DNA from: Spirodela intermedia
Taxonomy: Eukaryota > Streptophyta > Magnoliopsida > Alismatales > Araceae
Length of the DNA: 64,000 bases
Assembly (NCBI GenBank): GCA_902729315.2
Contig: LR746266.1
Location: forward strand, 1,740,259-1,804,258
Direction: 5' to 3'
The position numbers were made by a program, and so were the translations under genes. The notes under the pieces were generated by a model, which worked only from the letters and a program-made list of their open reading frames with translations, was not told where the DNA came from and did not search any database. Shown piece after piece: positions 12,730-22,918 of this stretch (within the stretch, counting starts at the first letter, position 1; each line of letters begins with the position of its first letter).

Positions 12730-13263
12730 CTATGGTATGACAATCATATACTTAGATTTCTTAAGATCTTTTGATACCTCAAAAAATTTAATTTTTACTG
12801 ATTGATCTTCACATGAAATTTTCATAATACATGTGGGAAAATTAATATTCATCTTTATTGTATACAAAAATAGTCTCCCTAAGATGATTGATGTATCATA
12901 AAATTGTCTATTAAAATCTATTTCCAGCACTATAAAATCAGTTGGAAATTTACACCTTTTAATTGTCACTATCACAGTTTTTAAAATACTATTAGGGTGT
13001 TTTATGGATCTATTAGTAAATTGTAAGGTAACAATAGAAGGTTTAAGATCAATAATATTAAATTTATCACAAATACTTATAGATAATAAATTAAAACAAG
13101 TAGTGATGTCAAGAAATGTATTCTGAAAAATAGATTCACCAATATCACACGAAATTAAAAGGGCACCCCTATCTCTCAATTTATATGGTAATTTATTTAA
13201 TAATAAAGTATTAGTATGCATAGATAATTTTTTTACTCTAGGTGCCCTTTTTAGTGTACACAT
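12730..13263 (-). pseudogene. gypsy gag-pol protease region, 177-codon open frame
   Basis: This is the longest open frame in the element. It has LPYKLRDRGALLISCDIG, a FLDITTCFNLLSISI segment where the retropepsin active site (DLGASVNLL) normally sits, and DFIVLEID followed by IILGRLFL (usually DFVVLDM, PLILGRPFL). The catalytic DxGA motif has become DITTC, so the protease would be inactive. The open frame is probably residual rather than selected. Confidence 0.72.
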
Positions 13264-13299
13264 TTATTTCAAAACTTTAGTATATTCAAGAATATGTTC

Positions 13300-15015
13300 A
13301 ATGGTGGTGAGTAAAGGAAGACTAATTTCACATCTTGTAATTTTTTTTTTATTTCTTTATTGTGTTCCTTTTTCTTTCTTTGTCTAGGCTCTAAAGCTTT
13401 AAGAAATAAAATGGTTAAATGGTTGTCCTCTCTTTTGAAATTTTTTTGGTAGAATTTGTAAAATCCTTTTCTATTCCTATTTGATTTTGTTTTAGGTTAT
13501 ACATGTTTTTCTTTTCTTCTAATATTTGGGGATAAGGAGGTAAGATCTTACTACTCCATAATACATTCACTGTCTTAAAATTTTAATTTTTTGGGTTTAT
13601 TCTTAAGTTTATGCCACTAGACTCTCCTTGCTGAAATCCTATTATTGGGCAATTCCTTAGATTTTCTATGAGCTGACAAAGTAGTTGTCCTTCTTCTCTC
13701 TAATTCCTAAGAGCCTATATAATTTGTTTCTACTACAACATCATTTAATTCATAATTTATTACATCATTTGGCTCATTTTCTACATCATTTTCATAGTTT
13801 CAAGTTGGGTTTGAGAGGGCTGATTTTTTTGAAATCTATTTTCTTATTTTAGACGAAATTCAGAATTTGAATTGGGTCTAAGTACTTCTAGATATTGAAT
13901 ATTATTTGACTCTCTCCATGAAAAATTATTCTTCTAATTAAGATTATAAGAATTTGAAAAAGACTTCCTATTTCTATTAAAATTGTGAGCTATTTACACT
14001 TATTTTTGCATAAGGTGAAATAATTGATCTAAATTCTAGTATTGAAATTTAAAATAATCATTTTCACTATACATAGGACATATAATATTTAAATTAAATT
14101 GAGGGTTAAGAGGGTTTTTAATATTGTCAATAAATAAATCAAGTTTTTTTAATATTTGATTAATCTGGTTAGCCTCATTTCCAAATTTAGAATCATCATT
14201 ATGATGTAATTCATAAATTCATCTCTTTTTATCCCTGTCACATAATTTAAAAGAGACTTAATCTCGAGAATTTTCACTTAAATTCTCATAAAAATTGTAA
14301 ATCTCATTAGAGATTTTCTCCATAAAAGCTCCTCCACATATAGAATCAATTATATTTCTATATTATTTTAATAATTCATCATAAAAAATTCTATTGAGCT
14401 GCCACTTGGGTATACCATGATAAAGATACTTTATAAGTAAATTTTTGAATTTTTTTCATGTCTCATACAAAGTTTCTCCTGATCTTTAAGAAAAACTTTA
14501 TATATATTTTCTCATATTTTGAATTTTTCCTAAGAGATAAATTTTTTTAAGAAAGTTATATTCTATGTCTTTCTAGCTAGTTAATTCTCTATCTAATGTG
14601 GATAGTCAATGACTAGCTTTGTCCCTAAATGTATAAAAAAATAATTTCATCTTAATAATTTCTAGTGTAACTTGAGGGAGATTAACTAAATCACAGATCA
14701 TATGAAATTTTTCTAAGTACTAATGAGGTTCATCTAAAGGCAATTCTTGAAAATTATGGAACATTTGATTTTTTTTAAATTTATTTCAAATTTAACAATG
14801 GGTGCTAATGGAACTCTAATATTAGATGCTCTTTGAAATAAATAAGGGATATAATGATTTTTCATGGCCATAAGATTGTTCTCAGTTTGACTTGTACTTC
14901 CTTCAGGATTCATCAAAATTAATTTTTCTTTCAGATTTTTAGTTTTGAATAAAATAATAAAAGGATTTTTTAGCATTAGATGCAAAGAGTTTCTATCATA
15001 CAAAAAAAAATTCAA
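13300..15015 (-). pseudogene. gypsy gag remnant
   Basis: The reverse strand starting at 15015 contains VPLAPIVKFEIN followed, with frame changes, by a FHNFQELPLDEPH-like stretch, a YLEKFHMICDLVNLP-like stretch and a KMKLFFYTFRDKASH-like stretch. This is the order of a plant gypsy gag (NFE.., EDP..HL..F...C, LRAFPFSLKD.A). Stops occur throughout, and the region left of about 13.9 kb is unrecognisable. Confidence 0.62.
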
Positions 15016-15190
15016 TAAATTTGAGAGGAAAAGTTTAGTAATTATTACCCTCCTTCACTATGCTCCGATCCTTGCCTTACTTCTCTTTGTTCCCTTTTTT
15101 TCTAAAATAAAATTAACAAAAAGAGCTATTTTTTATTTTTTTATACTCTAAGAGAAAAATAGAAAAATATTAAATATTATGCAATACATC

Positions 15191-15210
15191 CTCGACAATG
15201 GCACTAAAAT
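15191..15210 (-). other. Primer binding site of the gypsy element
   Basis: The reverse strand reads ATTTTAGTGCCATTGTCGAG right after the LTR end. It is a degenerate form of the TGGCGCCGTTGCCGGGG site (complementary to tRNA-Asp) used by many plant Athila/Tat elements. Confidence 0.6.
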
Positions 15211-15211
15211 T

Positions 15212-16493
15212 TGACGTAACTTAGTCATTGTATAGTAAATCACACAAATTTAAAATTAATAAAACTAGAAAATATATATTTTTAGATATTTATAAATATT
15301 TATAAACAAATATATCAATTATAATTTAATAAAACTTTCAAAAATAACAATAATTTTTCAAGTCAATCACAAGGATGTAATATAATGTCGGGTAATTATT
15401 CATAATTTTTTTTAAAGAATACTATTTTCTATGAAATTTATATTAGGGAATGAAAATTAAATATATTTAAAATTCACAAATAAAGGAAATAAGGGTGCAG
15501 ATGTTAGTATGACATCAGCACCTAGCAAATGCGAATCAAACGGACACATAATTCATCCTCTATCCAACTTCACCCTCTATCCAACTCCTCTCTATCAGGT
15601 GACAATTGTCGGAGAGTCGTAAACTTATTTTATTGATCTTTAGACTTTGCAAGGAGATCTAGAGATTACCCACATCTTCTTTGTCTAAAAAGAGCCTTTG
15701 AGGCCATAGACATTACACAATGATCCTCCCAAACGCATTATTACCACGATATTAGAATTCTATTTTCTTACTTTCAACTTAATTTCTATTTTATTTAGTG
15801 ATAATTTGTGTGATTTAAATTTACTAAGATATATTTCATTTAATTATGATTCTTTCGACTTTTATAGATTTTAATTTGATCAATTAAATCGTTTGTAATC
15901 ACTTACATAAGAATCGTCAAATGGAACTCTAATTTCACTTGATTTGCATTCGCTGGGCATTGACGCCATCTTGATGTCCGCACCCTTATTTCCTTTTTTT
16001 GTAAATTTTAAATATATTTAATTTTTATTTCTTAGTATAAAATTTATAGAAAAATAAATTTTTTTGAGAAAAATTCTGAATAATTACTCAATATTATATT
16101 ACATTCTTGTGATCGACCTGAAAATTAATATTATTTTTAAAATTTTTATTAAGTTATAATGATATATCTGTTCAGAAATACTTCTAAATATCTAAAAATT
16201 CAGATTTTCTCGTTTTATAAATTTAAAATTTTTATGATTTACTATACAATGACTAAGTCACATCACCACTCAAGTCTCTACTTGCAATTCTGCCCAACTA
16301 CATTTTCGACTTGCTTACAGGCCTAGTGGTCAGCAGGTTCCCCCCCTTTTTCTATCTTTTTATTTTATTTTCTTTTTCTTTATTGATATTAAAAATAAGA
16401 TTAGAAAAATTATATAAATTTACATAAAATCACATAATTAGTCAAAAATCATACTAATCAACTAAAAACTAATTTTATAATGAAGATTTATCA
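15212..16493 (-). repeat. Right (5') LTR of the gypsy element, internally inverted
   Basis: The sequence from 15212 to about 15545 is reverse-oriented LTR end (TGACGTAACTTAGTCATTG). From about 15550 to 16265 the same LTR end is in forward orientation, finishing ACTATACAATGACTAAGTCA with CATCA. From 16266 to 16493 it returns to reverse orientation and ends near the LTR start. The two outer LTR-end segments form an inverted repeat with arms of about 330 bp (15212-15545 against about 15930-16265). Confidence 0.7.
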
Positions 16494-16569
16494 TTGACCC
16501 TACAATACTAGTGTTAATTTTTAGATTGCTCATTAGACACCTTATTTGGAGGATCTTAATTTGTCAAAG

Positions 16570-16740
16570 AGGAACACGACATTAGTGGGGTTGCATGATT
16601 GATACTACAAATTACACTAATTGGACCTAGGTAGGATTTTGTTAGTTGTTCAATATAATATTAATAAAAGTTTCAAAGGTGAAATGGCTTGTCTAATTTG
16701 GAAACTAGAATGAGTCAACTTGTGGGAGAGGGTGACATCT
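16570..16740 (+). repeat. Dispersed repeat, direct copy at 35401-35565
   Basis: The shared blocks are GACATTAGTGGGG, TAATAAAAG, AAAGGTGAAATG, TTGGAAACTAGAAT and GTCAACTTGTGGGAGAG, in the same order. The family is unknown. Confidence 0.7.
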
Positions 16741-17179
16741 CTGGGGAAGCTTGGGTCAAACTGGTTGTAGACTTCTAGAGCCCATTGGTTGTTAATGGAG
16801 AAATACTCGTACAATATTATCCGCATGAGGTTTTTCATAAATTTGAGTAATGATTCATAGTTGTGTGTGGAATTTTGATGTGTGAGCCAGCTTACACCGC
16901 ATGGGGAGTTGTCACATTGGATTTTTGGGTTTGATAGGCAAGTTGGTGGTAAGGTCGACTAGTTGTCTCCAAGATTGTGTGCTTGTCAATATTGTCGTGG
17001 TGAGAAAGAGGTTGTGGTCAAGATATGGCTATCTTGGCCTTGGAACTTTTCATGTTTGGCCTCCCCCCTTCACCCCTCTTCCCTCTCCTTTTCATATCTA
17101 TCTATTTTCTAGTGACTTATCGAAGCATTCATTTTCATTGAGAGAATTATGTTTCTTTTAGTGTGCTTGGTTGGCATGA

Positions 17180-18260
17180 AAGATACAGCTGTTGGGAGAG
17201 AGAGTCGTTGACAACTCATCTCTGTTATAAAAGAAACTATTCGAATTGTACTGTTGCAGATTCTCTTCTAGTCATGAGATTAACATTGTCTACTACTTAA
17301 ATGTTGAGCTACGTACAAGTAGTGATGTGTAAGATTATTTTCACATTAAAGTTAACAAGATAGAATATACTATTTAATATATGTCCTAATTTATGCACTT
17401 CAATTGGATGGTGTACTAAATTTAGTGTGGTATTATAATTAATGGCCACTTGTGAACTCACTCACTTGACTTGTTTTTTCAAGACAAATAAAATGTAAAC
17501 TTGCATTAGATGTGTTTGTCGAATAGTCACATTTGAGTTAAAATAAAGAGATGACCAGCTGGTAGGACATATTGCATGAGCCTCAATTCGAAGAATATAG
17601 TAACTCTTGTACATCCTTTTTTCTTGAAAAAATGTTAATTAAATTTGATAAAATGGGTTTCTTGAGTGCAAGAGTAGTAAATATCAAAAGGGCAGTGCAG
17701 TTGGAATTGGGTATGGGCTTGGTCTAGGCTTCGTAAGCTCTTTTGCTTATTTTCTTAGTTCATGGATGGCCTTGGCCATCTTGAAATAGGTTTCTAGACT
17801 AAAACTAGTCCTATAGATAATAAGAAATGGCCTGAATTTCTAAGAAGAATAGGCCTCCCCTATAGATAACAAGAAAAGCCTTAATGGGAAGTATTGTATA
17901 CACTTCCATCATATTGTCACTTGGTATCAACATCAAGCAATGGAGTCAAGCAAGGCCCATTTAATTTCCCAAAATTATGTGTTTTACCCAGTGATGCAGA
18001 TTTGTGAACAAGAGTCTCAATGAGTCAAGTATAGTAATGCTTTAAGTTTATCGTTTTCATTGTTTTCCATGGAGTTTGGCTTAGGATTGTGATCTATTTT
18101 TGTAATTTCTCAATGAGAAGCCTTTTTGTCTTCAAATCTTTTTATTCAGCATTTAAGATGCCTATCTTTGTGTATTATTAATTGGCATGCAAAGATATGG
18201 GTCCCAAGGGTTTTGCCCAATTATGAATATGGAAGCTGAAGCTCCAAAAATCCAAACAAA
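17180..18260 (+). repeat. Dispersed repeat, inverted copy at 42490-43790
   Basis: Colinear matches to the reverse complement of 42490-43790 include TTGACAACTCAT, AAGACAAATAAAATGT, ATAGTCACAT, CAATTCGAAGAAT, TTATTAATTGGCATGCAAAG and CCCAATTATG. No coding domain or clear terminal repeats were seen. It is probably a transposable element of undetermined class. Confidence 0.65.
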
Positions 18261-18699
18261 AGAATTCCAACCAGACTCGGGTCAACTAGAAAATCACCAA
18301 GTACAGCACCTTAAACTACAACAAATTCGGACATAAATCTAATCATGATTGACAAAAAAAAGGCAATGGTAAAGGAGCTACCTAAATTGAGCCATGATCT
18401 GAAGTGCTTGGTTGAGGAGAAGGTGGGTTGCCAAAGGGATTTTGTCTGCACATTAATGAGAATAAAAATATTATAAACTCTAGAAGCAATCATTTCGCTT
18501 AGTAATGCCTTTTTTGCCTTTTTCACCCATTATAAATGCACATTAAACTCTATAGGAATCCTTTCACTAAGTAATGCCTTTTTTAGGCCATTATAAATAC
18601 ACATTAAGGCATTATTATTTGGCATGGTCATTATCTAATACCTTTCTAGAGAGAATCCTAATTAAGTGGTACCCTACGGTGCAGTAATGCGGCCTATGA

Positions 18700-19260
18700 C
18701 ATCAGCAAGATGAGATTGGATGAAAAACCTATTCTTAGATAGTTGGGCCCGTAGAAATGGGCCGATTGGGCTGGGAAGGTTTGGGCTCACGAACCGGAGG
18801 GTTAAACCCTAACTGGAGAGAGGGAGTGGAACTAGCCGCGGTGGAAGAAAATCCGGGCGGGGCAGCGAAGATGGGACGGGTGGAGGGCGAAGGGCAGAAG
18901 CTGGAATGGAGGCGGTGGTAGCGGCAGACGGCAGAGGGCAGACGGCGATGGCGGTTGACGGCGGCGGTGACAACGGGGGCAGGCGGCGGCAATGGGTGAC
19001 AAGGACAGAGAGGGGGATGTGGCAACAGCTAAGGCGGTGATGATGAGGGGTAAGGCCGGAAGAGAAGAGGGAAGGCTGCAGAGGTGGGAGACGACGAGAG
19101 GTAAACTAGGGGCTGAGAGAGGGAATCCTGGAGAAGTGGAAGAGAAGGGAAGAAGAAGCGCTGGACTGGGAGTGGCCCTCCCACCAACTGACGCAGGACA
19201 AAGAGGCCAAATCTTCTTAAAAAAGAGCTACACAAGAGATGAGGACTTAATATCTGGATG
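18700..19260. other. GC-rich block, no gene recognised
   Basis: This is a G+C-rich island rich in GGCGG, inside AT-rich DNA. Open frames on both strands have biased, low-complexity composition and no domain. It could be part of an LTR or UTR of an unrecognised element. Confidence 0.35.
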
Positions 19261-19924
19261 ATCCCACGATTTTAGGAGAATTAACATCATTAATTACCTA
19301 TTGGGTTATCTAATTTAAAAAATCAAATAAAGCTTCTAAACTAAGGTTTGGACCACCAATCTTTCATACGTGGGTAGTTATCCTATGAATCTCACAAATT
19401 TTAAAAGCAAGAATTTAAAAACAATGACCAACTTCACAAAAAATTTGAAAATCAACACACCTTTGTAATAGAGATTTTTGATATCTTGAAGATTCTTGTT
19501 GGTTCAAGTTTCACGAGCTCTGTTAATGATTTTCCAAGATATAGACCGAGTGATTTGCACTAAGGAGTGGATTGATGTGGTTCGAAAGGCATGGGATGTT
19601 TGGGCCAGGAGGTATAAATGAAGTCCAGAAGTAAGGTAAAATAATAAAATAATAATGAAAAGAAAAGAAAAGGTGGAGAGAGAAAAAGAGATGAAATGAG
19701 AGGACGTCGGTGGGAGAGAGAAAGAGAGAGAGAAAATGAGGGTAACGTGGCGGCAGCGGGAGAGGGAAGAAAGAGGGCGACGGTGGAATGAGAGGGTGAT
19801 TTTTTAAAAAAAATACTAACTAAAGGGTGGAGCGAGAAAAGGGGCGAAATGAGAACGTCAATAGGAGAGAGAAAAGAGGGGTTTCGTGGTGATAGTAGGA
19901 GAGAGAAAGGAGAGGGTTTGTGAC

Positions 19925-20075
19925 GGCGAGAAGGTGAAATGGCGGCGACGGGGTAGATGGCAAGGAGGCGGAATGCCAGCGAATGGAGCGGACGGCGAGG
20001 AGGCGGAATGGCGGCGACGGAGCGGACGGCGAGGAGGCGGGATGACGGTGACGGGGCGGACGGTGAAGATGCAGA
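19925..20075 (+). repeat. Minisatellite, 34-bp unit, about four copies
   Basis: The unit is roughly CGAGGAGGCGGAATGGCGGC followed by GACGGAGCGGACGG. Four diverged copies are contiguous and another diverged unit lies at about 20130-20185. The long frames here come from the repeat and are not evidence for a gene. Confidence 0.75.
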
Positions 20076-20261
20076 ATGGCAGTGACAGTGAGAGAGGAAA
20101 GAAAGGTAGGCTTGGTGACAGGCGGATGGTTAAAAGGCCGAACGGCGGCGACGGGGCCAACGGCTAGGAGGCGGAATGGCTGTGGTGGCAGAAGAGAGGA
20201 AAGGGAGGGCTGGCGACGGCATGGAACGAAGACGACATGGAGATAGAGAAAGAGAGAGAGG

Positions 20262-20395
20262 TTCCTCTAATCTAAGAGGGCAAGAAGAAGAAGTACCCTT
20301 AATCCAAGAGGCGAGCGAAAGAGAATAGGAACCCCTAATCCAAGAGGCGAATGAAGGAGAAGGAACCATTAATCCAACAGGTGAGAGTGATAACA
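20262..20395 (+). repeat. Tandem repeat, about 36-bp unit, three to four copies
   Basis: The core CTAATCCAAGAGGCGA-like sequence recurs every 36 bp or so (AATCTAAGAGG, AATCCAAGAGGCGAGCG, AATCCAAGAGGCGAATG, AATCCAACAGGTGAG). Confidence 0.65.
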
Positions 20396-21037
20396 AGAAT
20401 TTTCTTGATTCTAAATTCAACTTCACCTTTTCAAGTATTCATGAGTTTGAGTATTTATTAGAAAGAGAGAAAGGTAGTTAGATGCGTCCCCTCCCAAAGG
20501 ATGCCAAGTGGGTGTCTCTTAGAGGGAGAGACGCCTTCCTTAGGGGAGAAGGGTGCATGGGTGACATGGCCTCTTTTCTTCCCTCTTCTTACTCCTTATG
20601 GGTCCGCCTAAAGGAATGGACCCTCATGTTGACTCCATCACCAACCCAAACCGGGGCGACGGGATCAAAAGATGAAGTAAGTAAACTCTACATCGAATCC
20701 AATATACAATGTCTTTAATCCAGAGGTCTACCTGACAGTTTATAGGCCTCAGCTGGTCAATGAAACAGCGAAATCCAAGGAAAACGGTCTTGGTAAAAAG
20801 ACGAACTAGCCCGTTTCAGGGCGTTTCTAGCGGTGACGTGAGCCAGCGGGAATGGGACGGTTGGGTGTTCGGCATGACCCTCGTCTTCCACATAGTGAGT
20901 TGCCCTATGCTGCATCATTACCCCTCTGTTTCCTCAACATAATAGGTATCTCCTAACGCAGGCCGCCTACGGATTCGTTTAGTGCGTGTTTATCGTGATC
21001 AGAATGGTTGACTAGTCGGAAACGACAGAAGAGACCT

Positions 21038-21271
21038 TTCTAGTACGTAAAGATGCATTCAACACCGGACATTCTAGATGCGTTTTCTAGTATGTAAAGA
21101 TGCGAAGAACACGAGACGTCTTACATGCATTTTCTAGGACGTAAAGATGCGAAGAACACTGGACGTCTTACGTGCGTTTTCTAGTAAGTAAAAATGCAAA
21201 GAATACAGAACGGCTTACATGGTTTTCTAGTACCTAAAGATGCGAAGAGCACAGGAATTCTACATGCGTTT
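21038..21271 (+). repeat. Promoter tandem array 1, about 47-bp unit, five copies
   Basis: Each unit begins TTCTAGTA and contains GTAAAGATGCGAAGAACAC and a TTACATGC- or TACGTGCG-like end. Copy C has only two units (29207-29302). Confidence 0.8.
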
Positions 21272-21300
21272 ACTGTCAATGTGAAGACATTTATACTGTC

Positions 21301-21597
21301 AGTGATGGTACCTGGGCTCGATTCAGTCTTGTCGATGATAGCACCTGGGCTCGATTCAGTCTTGTCCATGATAGCACGTGGGCTCGATTCAGTCTTGTCG
21401 ATGATGGCACATGGGCTCGATTCCACGTTTATCGCTGATAGCACCTTGGTTCGATTCTATCTTGTCGATGATGGCACATGGCCTTGATTCCCTATTGTCG
21501 GCGATGACAGTTGGGCTCGCTTTTATCTTTTCGGTCATGGCACATGGCGTCGATTCCCTGTTGTCGGCGATGGCAATTGGGCTCGATTACTTCTCTC
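21301..21597 (+). repeat. Promoter tandem array 2, 33-bp unit, nine copies, with E-box-like motifs
   Basis: The units read roughly GATGATGGCACATGGGCTCG followed by ATTC..TTGTC. Seven of the nine carry a CANNTG hexamer at the same place: CACCTG, CACGTG (a G-box, 21375-21380), CACATG three times, CAGTTG and CAATTG. bHLH or bZIP binding is an inference. Copy C has about three units (29331-29425). Confidence 0.78.
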
Positions 21598-21646
21598 TCT
21601 CCTCCTTCCACGCCGAGATCTCAATCCACGCTCCCGCTTCTCAGGG

Positions 21647-21654
21647 TATATCAG
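21647..21654 (+). promoter_or_regulatory. Degenerate TATA box of BAHD copy B
   Basis: The sequence is TATATCAG, in the position where copy C has TATAAAAG. It lies about 80 bp upstream of the ATG. Confidence 0.5.
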
Positions 21655-21729
21655 GCCCGTCTCGATGCGGAAAACGATGACTAAGCAATGATAAGTGCAA
21701 ACACCTTTGCAAGAGAGTGACTAACCAAA

Positions 21730-22550
21730 ATGGCAGCAGTCGAGGCAGGTCAAGTGACCCGTGATATCCTTCTGAAGCCCTACTGTTCGCCTTCCTCCCC
21801 ACCTCATGTTCTTCACAACGCTGAGTTCCGCCTCACGCCTTTCGACATAGCCAACTACAACTGCCGTGTCCCCATCCTCTACGCCTTCCGGCCGCCGATG
21901 CCCGATAATGCCGCCCTGCGGGAGGGACTCACCCGAGCCCTCGCTTACTTCCCTCACCTTATCGGAAGGTTCCACTCTGAGCAGTACGGATATCCAAAAG
22001 TCGTTCAAAACGACGCTGGCATCCGCCTCAAGGAGGCCATTGCACCGTCCACACTGGAGGAACACCTCCCCTTCGATCCCTCCGCGAGCTTTCTAACATT
22101 GCATCCACATCCAGCTGAGGGGGTGGAGGTGCTCCTCCAGGTACAACTCACCCGCTTCTACTGCGGCGGTCTCACTCTGGGTCTCACCTCCCACCACCGC
22201 ATAGGTGACGGCTCCTCCATTTGCCATTTCCTCTTCACCTGGGCCAAACTGGTGCAGGGCCGCGATGTCGGGACTCTCCCTTTCTTCGGCTGGAGCTCAG
22301 TCTTTGCTCCTAGGAACCCGGCTAGGGTGGAGTTTGACCACCTCAGAGCCGAGTTCAGGCCCAAGAGTGGAGCCACCAGGTCTCGGGGGAACGTCGGAGC
22401 TAACCTGTCCAAGATGTGTAACCAATCCTTCCACTTCTCCAAGGAGTTCATCGGCAAGCTCAAAGGCAGAGTGAATGGTGGCGATCCAAGCCAACGAGTG
22501 AGCACGTTCTTGAGCGTCTTCACGCACATTTGGAAGAAGACGACCCTGAT
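21730..22550 (+). pseudogene. BAHD acyltransferase (copy B), truncated by a copia insertion
   Basis: This is the N-terminal 274 or so residues of a BAHD acyltransferase, closest in style to monocot agmatine/tryptamine hydroxycinnamoyltransferases. It starts at ATG (MAAVEAG..), unlike copy C, and keeps an intact catalytic HRIGDG at residues 156-161. The reading frame is open and about 90% like copy C by eye. It ends after WKKTTL, where a copia LTR begins. The annotated frame then picks up eight LTR-encoded residues (MVLSPVK-like) and stops at 22572. The C-terminal domain with the DFGxG motif, needed for structure and CoA binding, is absent and does not reappear beyond the copia element. A truncated transcript is possible but no activity is expected. 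Confidence 0.88.
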
Positions 22551-22552
22551 GG

Positions 22553-22904
22553 TGTTAAGCCCAGTCAAATAAAGTGCGCGTAAAGATCGCCGGAAATGGA
22601 GATGCTCAGACCTATTCTCCGGTGACTACTGTTTTAAGATCTTTACTGTTTTTCTTCAAGTATTTATTTTGGTTTAATCCTGACCATCCATCTCAATCGA
22701 GTTATAATGGCTGAGATAAGAGCTACGTGGGAACGTGGGTCCCAAGAATTGTAAGTGCCTTAACCGACCATTACATTTCTCTCTTCTATAAAATGTAACT
22801 TTGTGTTCGATGAAAAGAAAGAAGGAAAGGCTGCTCTGTTTTCTTTGAAAATATCCGTGTTTTGATGCTTCCTCATTCTCTCTCCAGATCCTGTGATCCC
22901 AACA
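22553..22904 (+). repeat. 5' LTR of the copia element in BAHD copy B
   Basis: It starts TGTTAAGCCC and ends CCCAACA, 352 bp, directly before the primer site. It resembles the LTR at 45936-46280 in the block GAGTTATAA(T/C)GGCTG. No second LTR was found, so target-site duplication cannot be checked. Confidence 0.75.
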
Positions 22905-22906
22905 TT

Positions 22907-22918
22907 TGATATCAGAGC
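22907..22918 (+). other. Copia primer binding site
   Basis: The sequence TGATATCAGAGC has one mismatch to the initiator-Met-tRNA site TGGTATCAGAGC. Confidence 0.75.

Larger units (their letters stand above)
6145..16493 (-). mobile_element. Decayed Ty3/gypsy (Athila/Tat-like) LTR retrotransposon
   Basis: This is an AT-rich reverse-strand element of about 10 kb. Reading from the right, it has an LTR (16493-15212), a primer binding site (15210-15191), gag (about 15015-13300), a protease region (13263-12730), RT/RNase H (about 12460-11300), integrase (10663-10203), a long non-coding 3' region (about 10020-8490), a polypurine tract (8487-8470) and a second LTR (8469-6145). The primer site resembles the Asp-tRNA type usual in Athila/Tat elements. 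Stops and frameshifts are abundant, so the element is dead. The outer end of the left LTR is missing, so no target-site duplication can be read. Confidence 0.8.
20913..21691 (+). promoter_or_regulatory. Promoter and 5' flank of BAHD copy B (duplicated at 29062)
   Basis: This flank aligns with 29062-29600 upstream of copy C, starting at the shared block CCCCTCTGTTTCCT and continuing through GCCGCCTACGGATTCGTTTA and ACGACAGAAGAGACC. It is longer because two internal tandem arrays are expanded. The transcription start is inferred from position only. Confidence 0.65.

Noticed and set aside
6145-16493. CRISPR array or bacterial defence locus
   Set aside because: No regularly spaced identical short repeats with unique spacers and no associated protein families are present; repeats here are retrotransposon LTRs.
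19858-20426. Frames on both strands in the minisatellite region
   Set aside because: They follow the tandem repeat and its composition; the unit length shifts frame.
22158-22568. Reverse-strand frames in BAHD copy B
   Set aside because: Same shadow effect; no independent homology.
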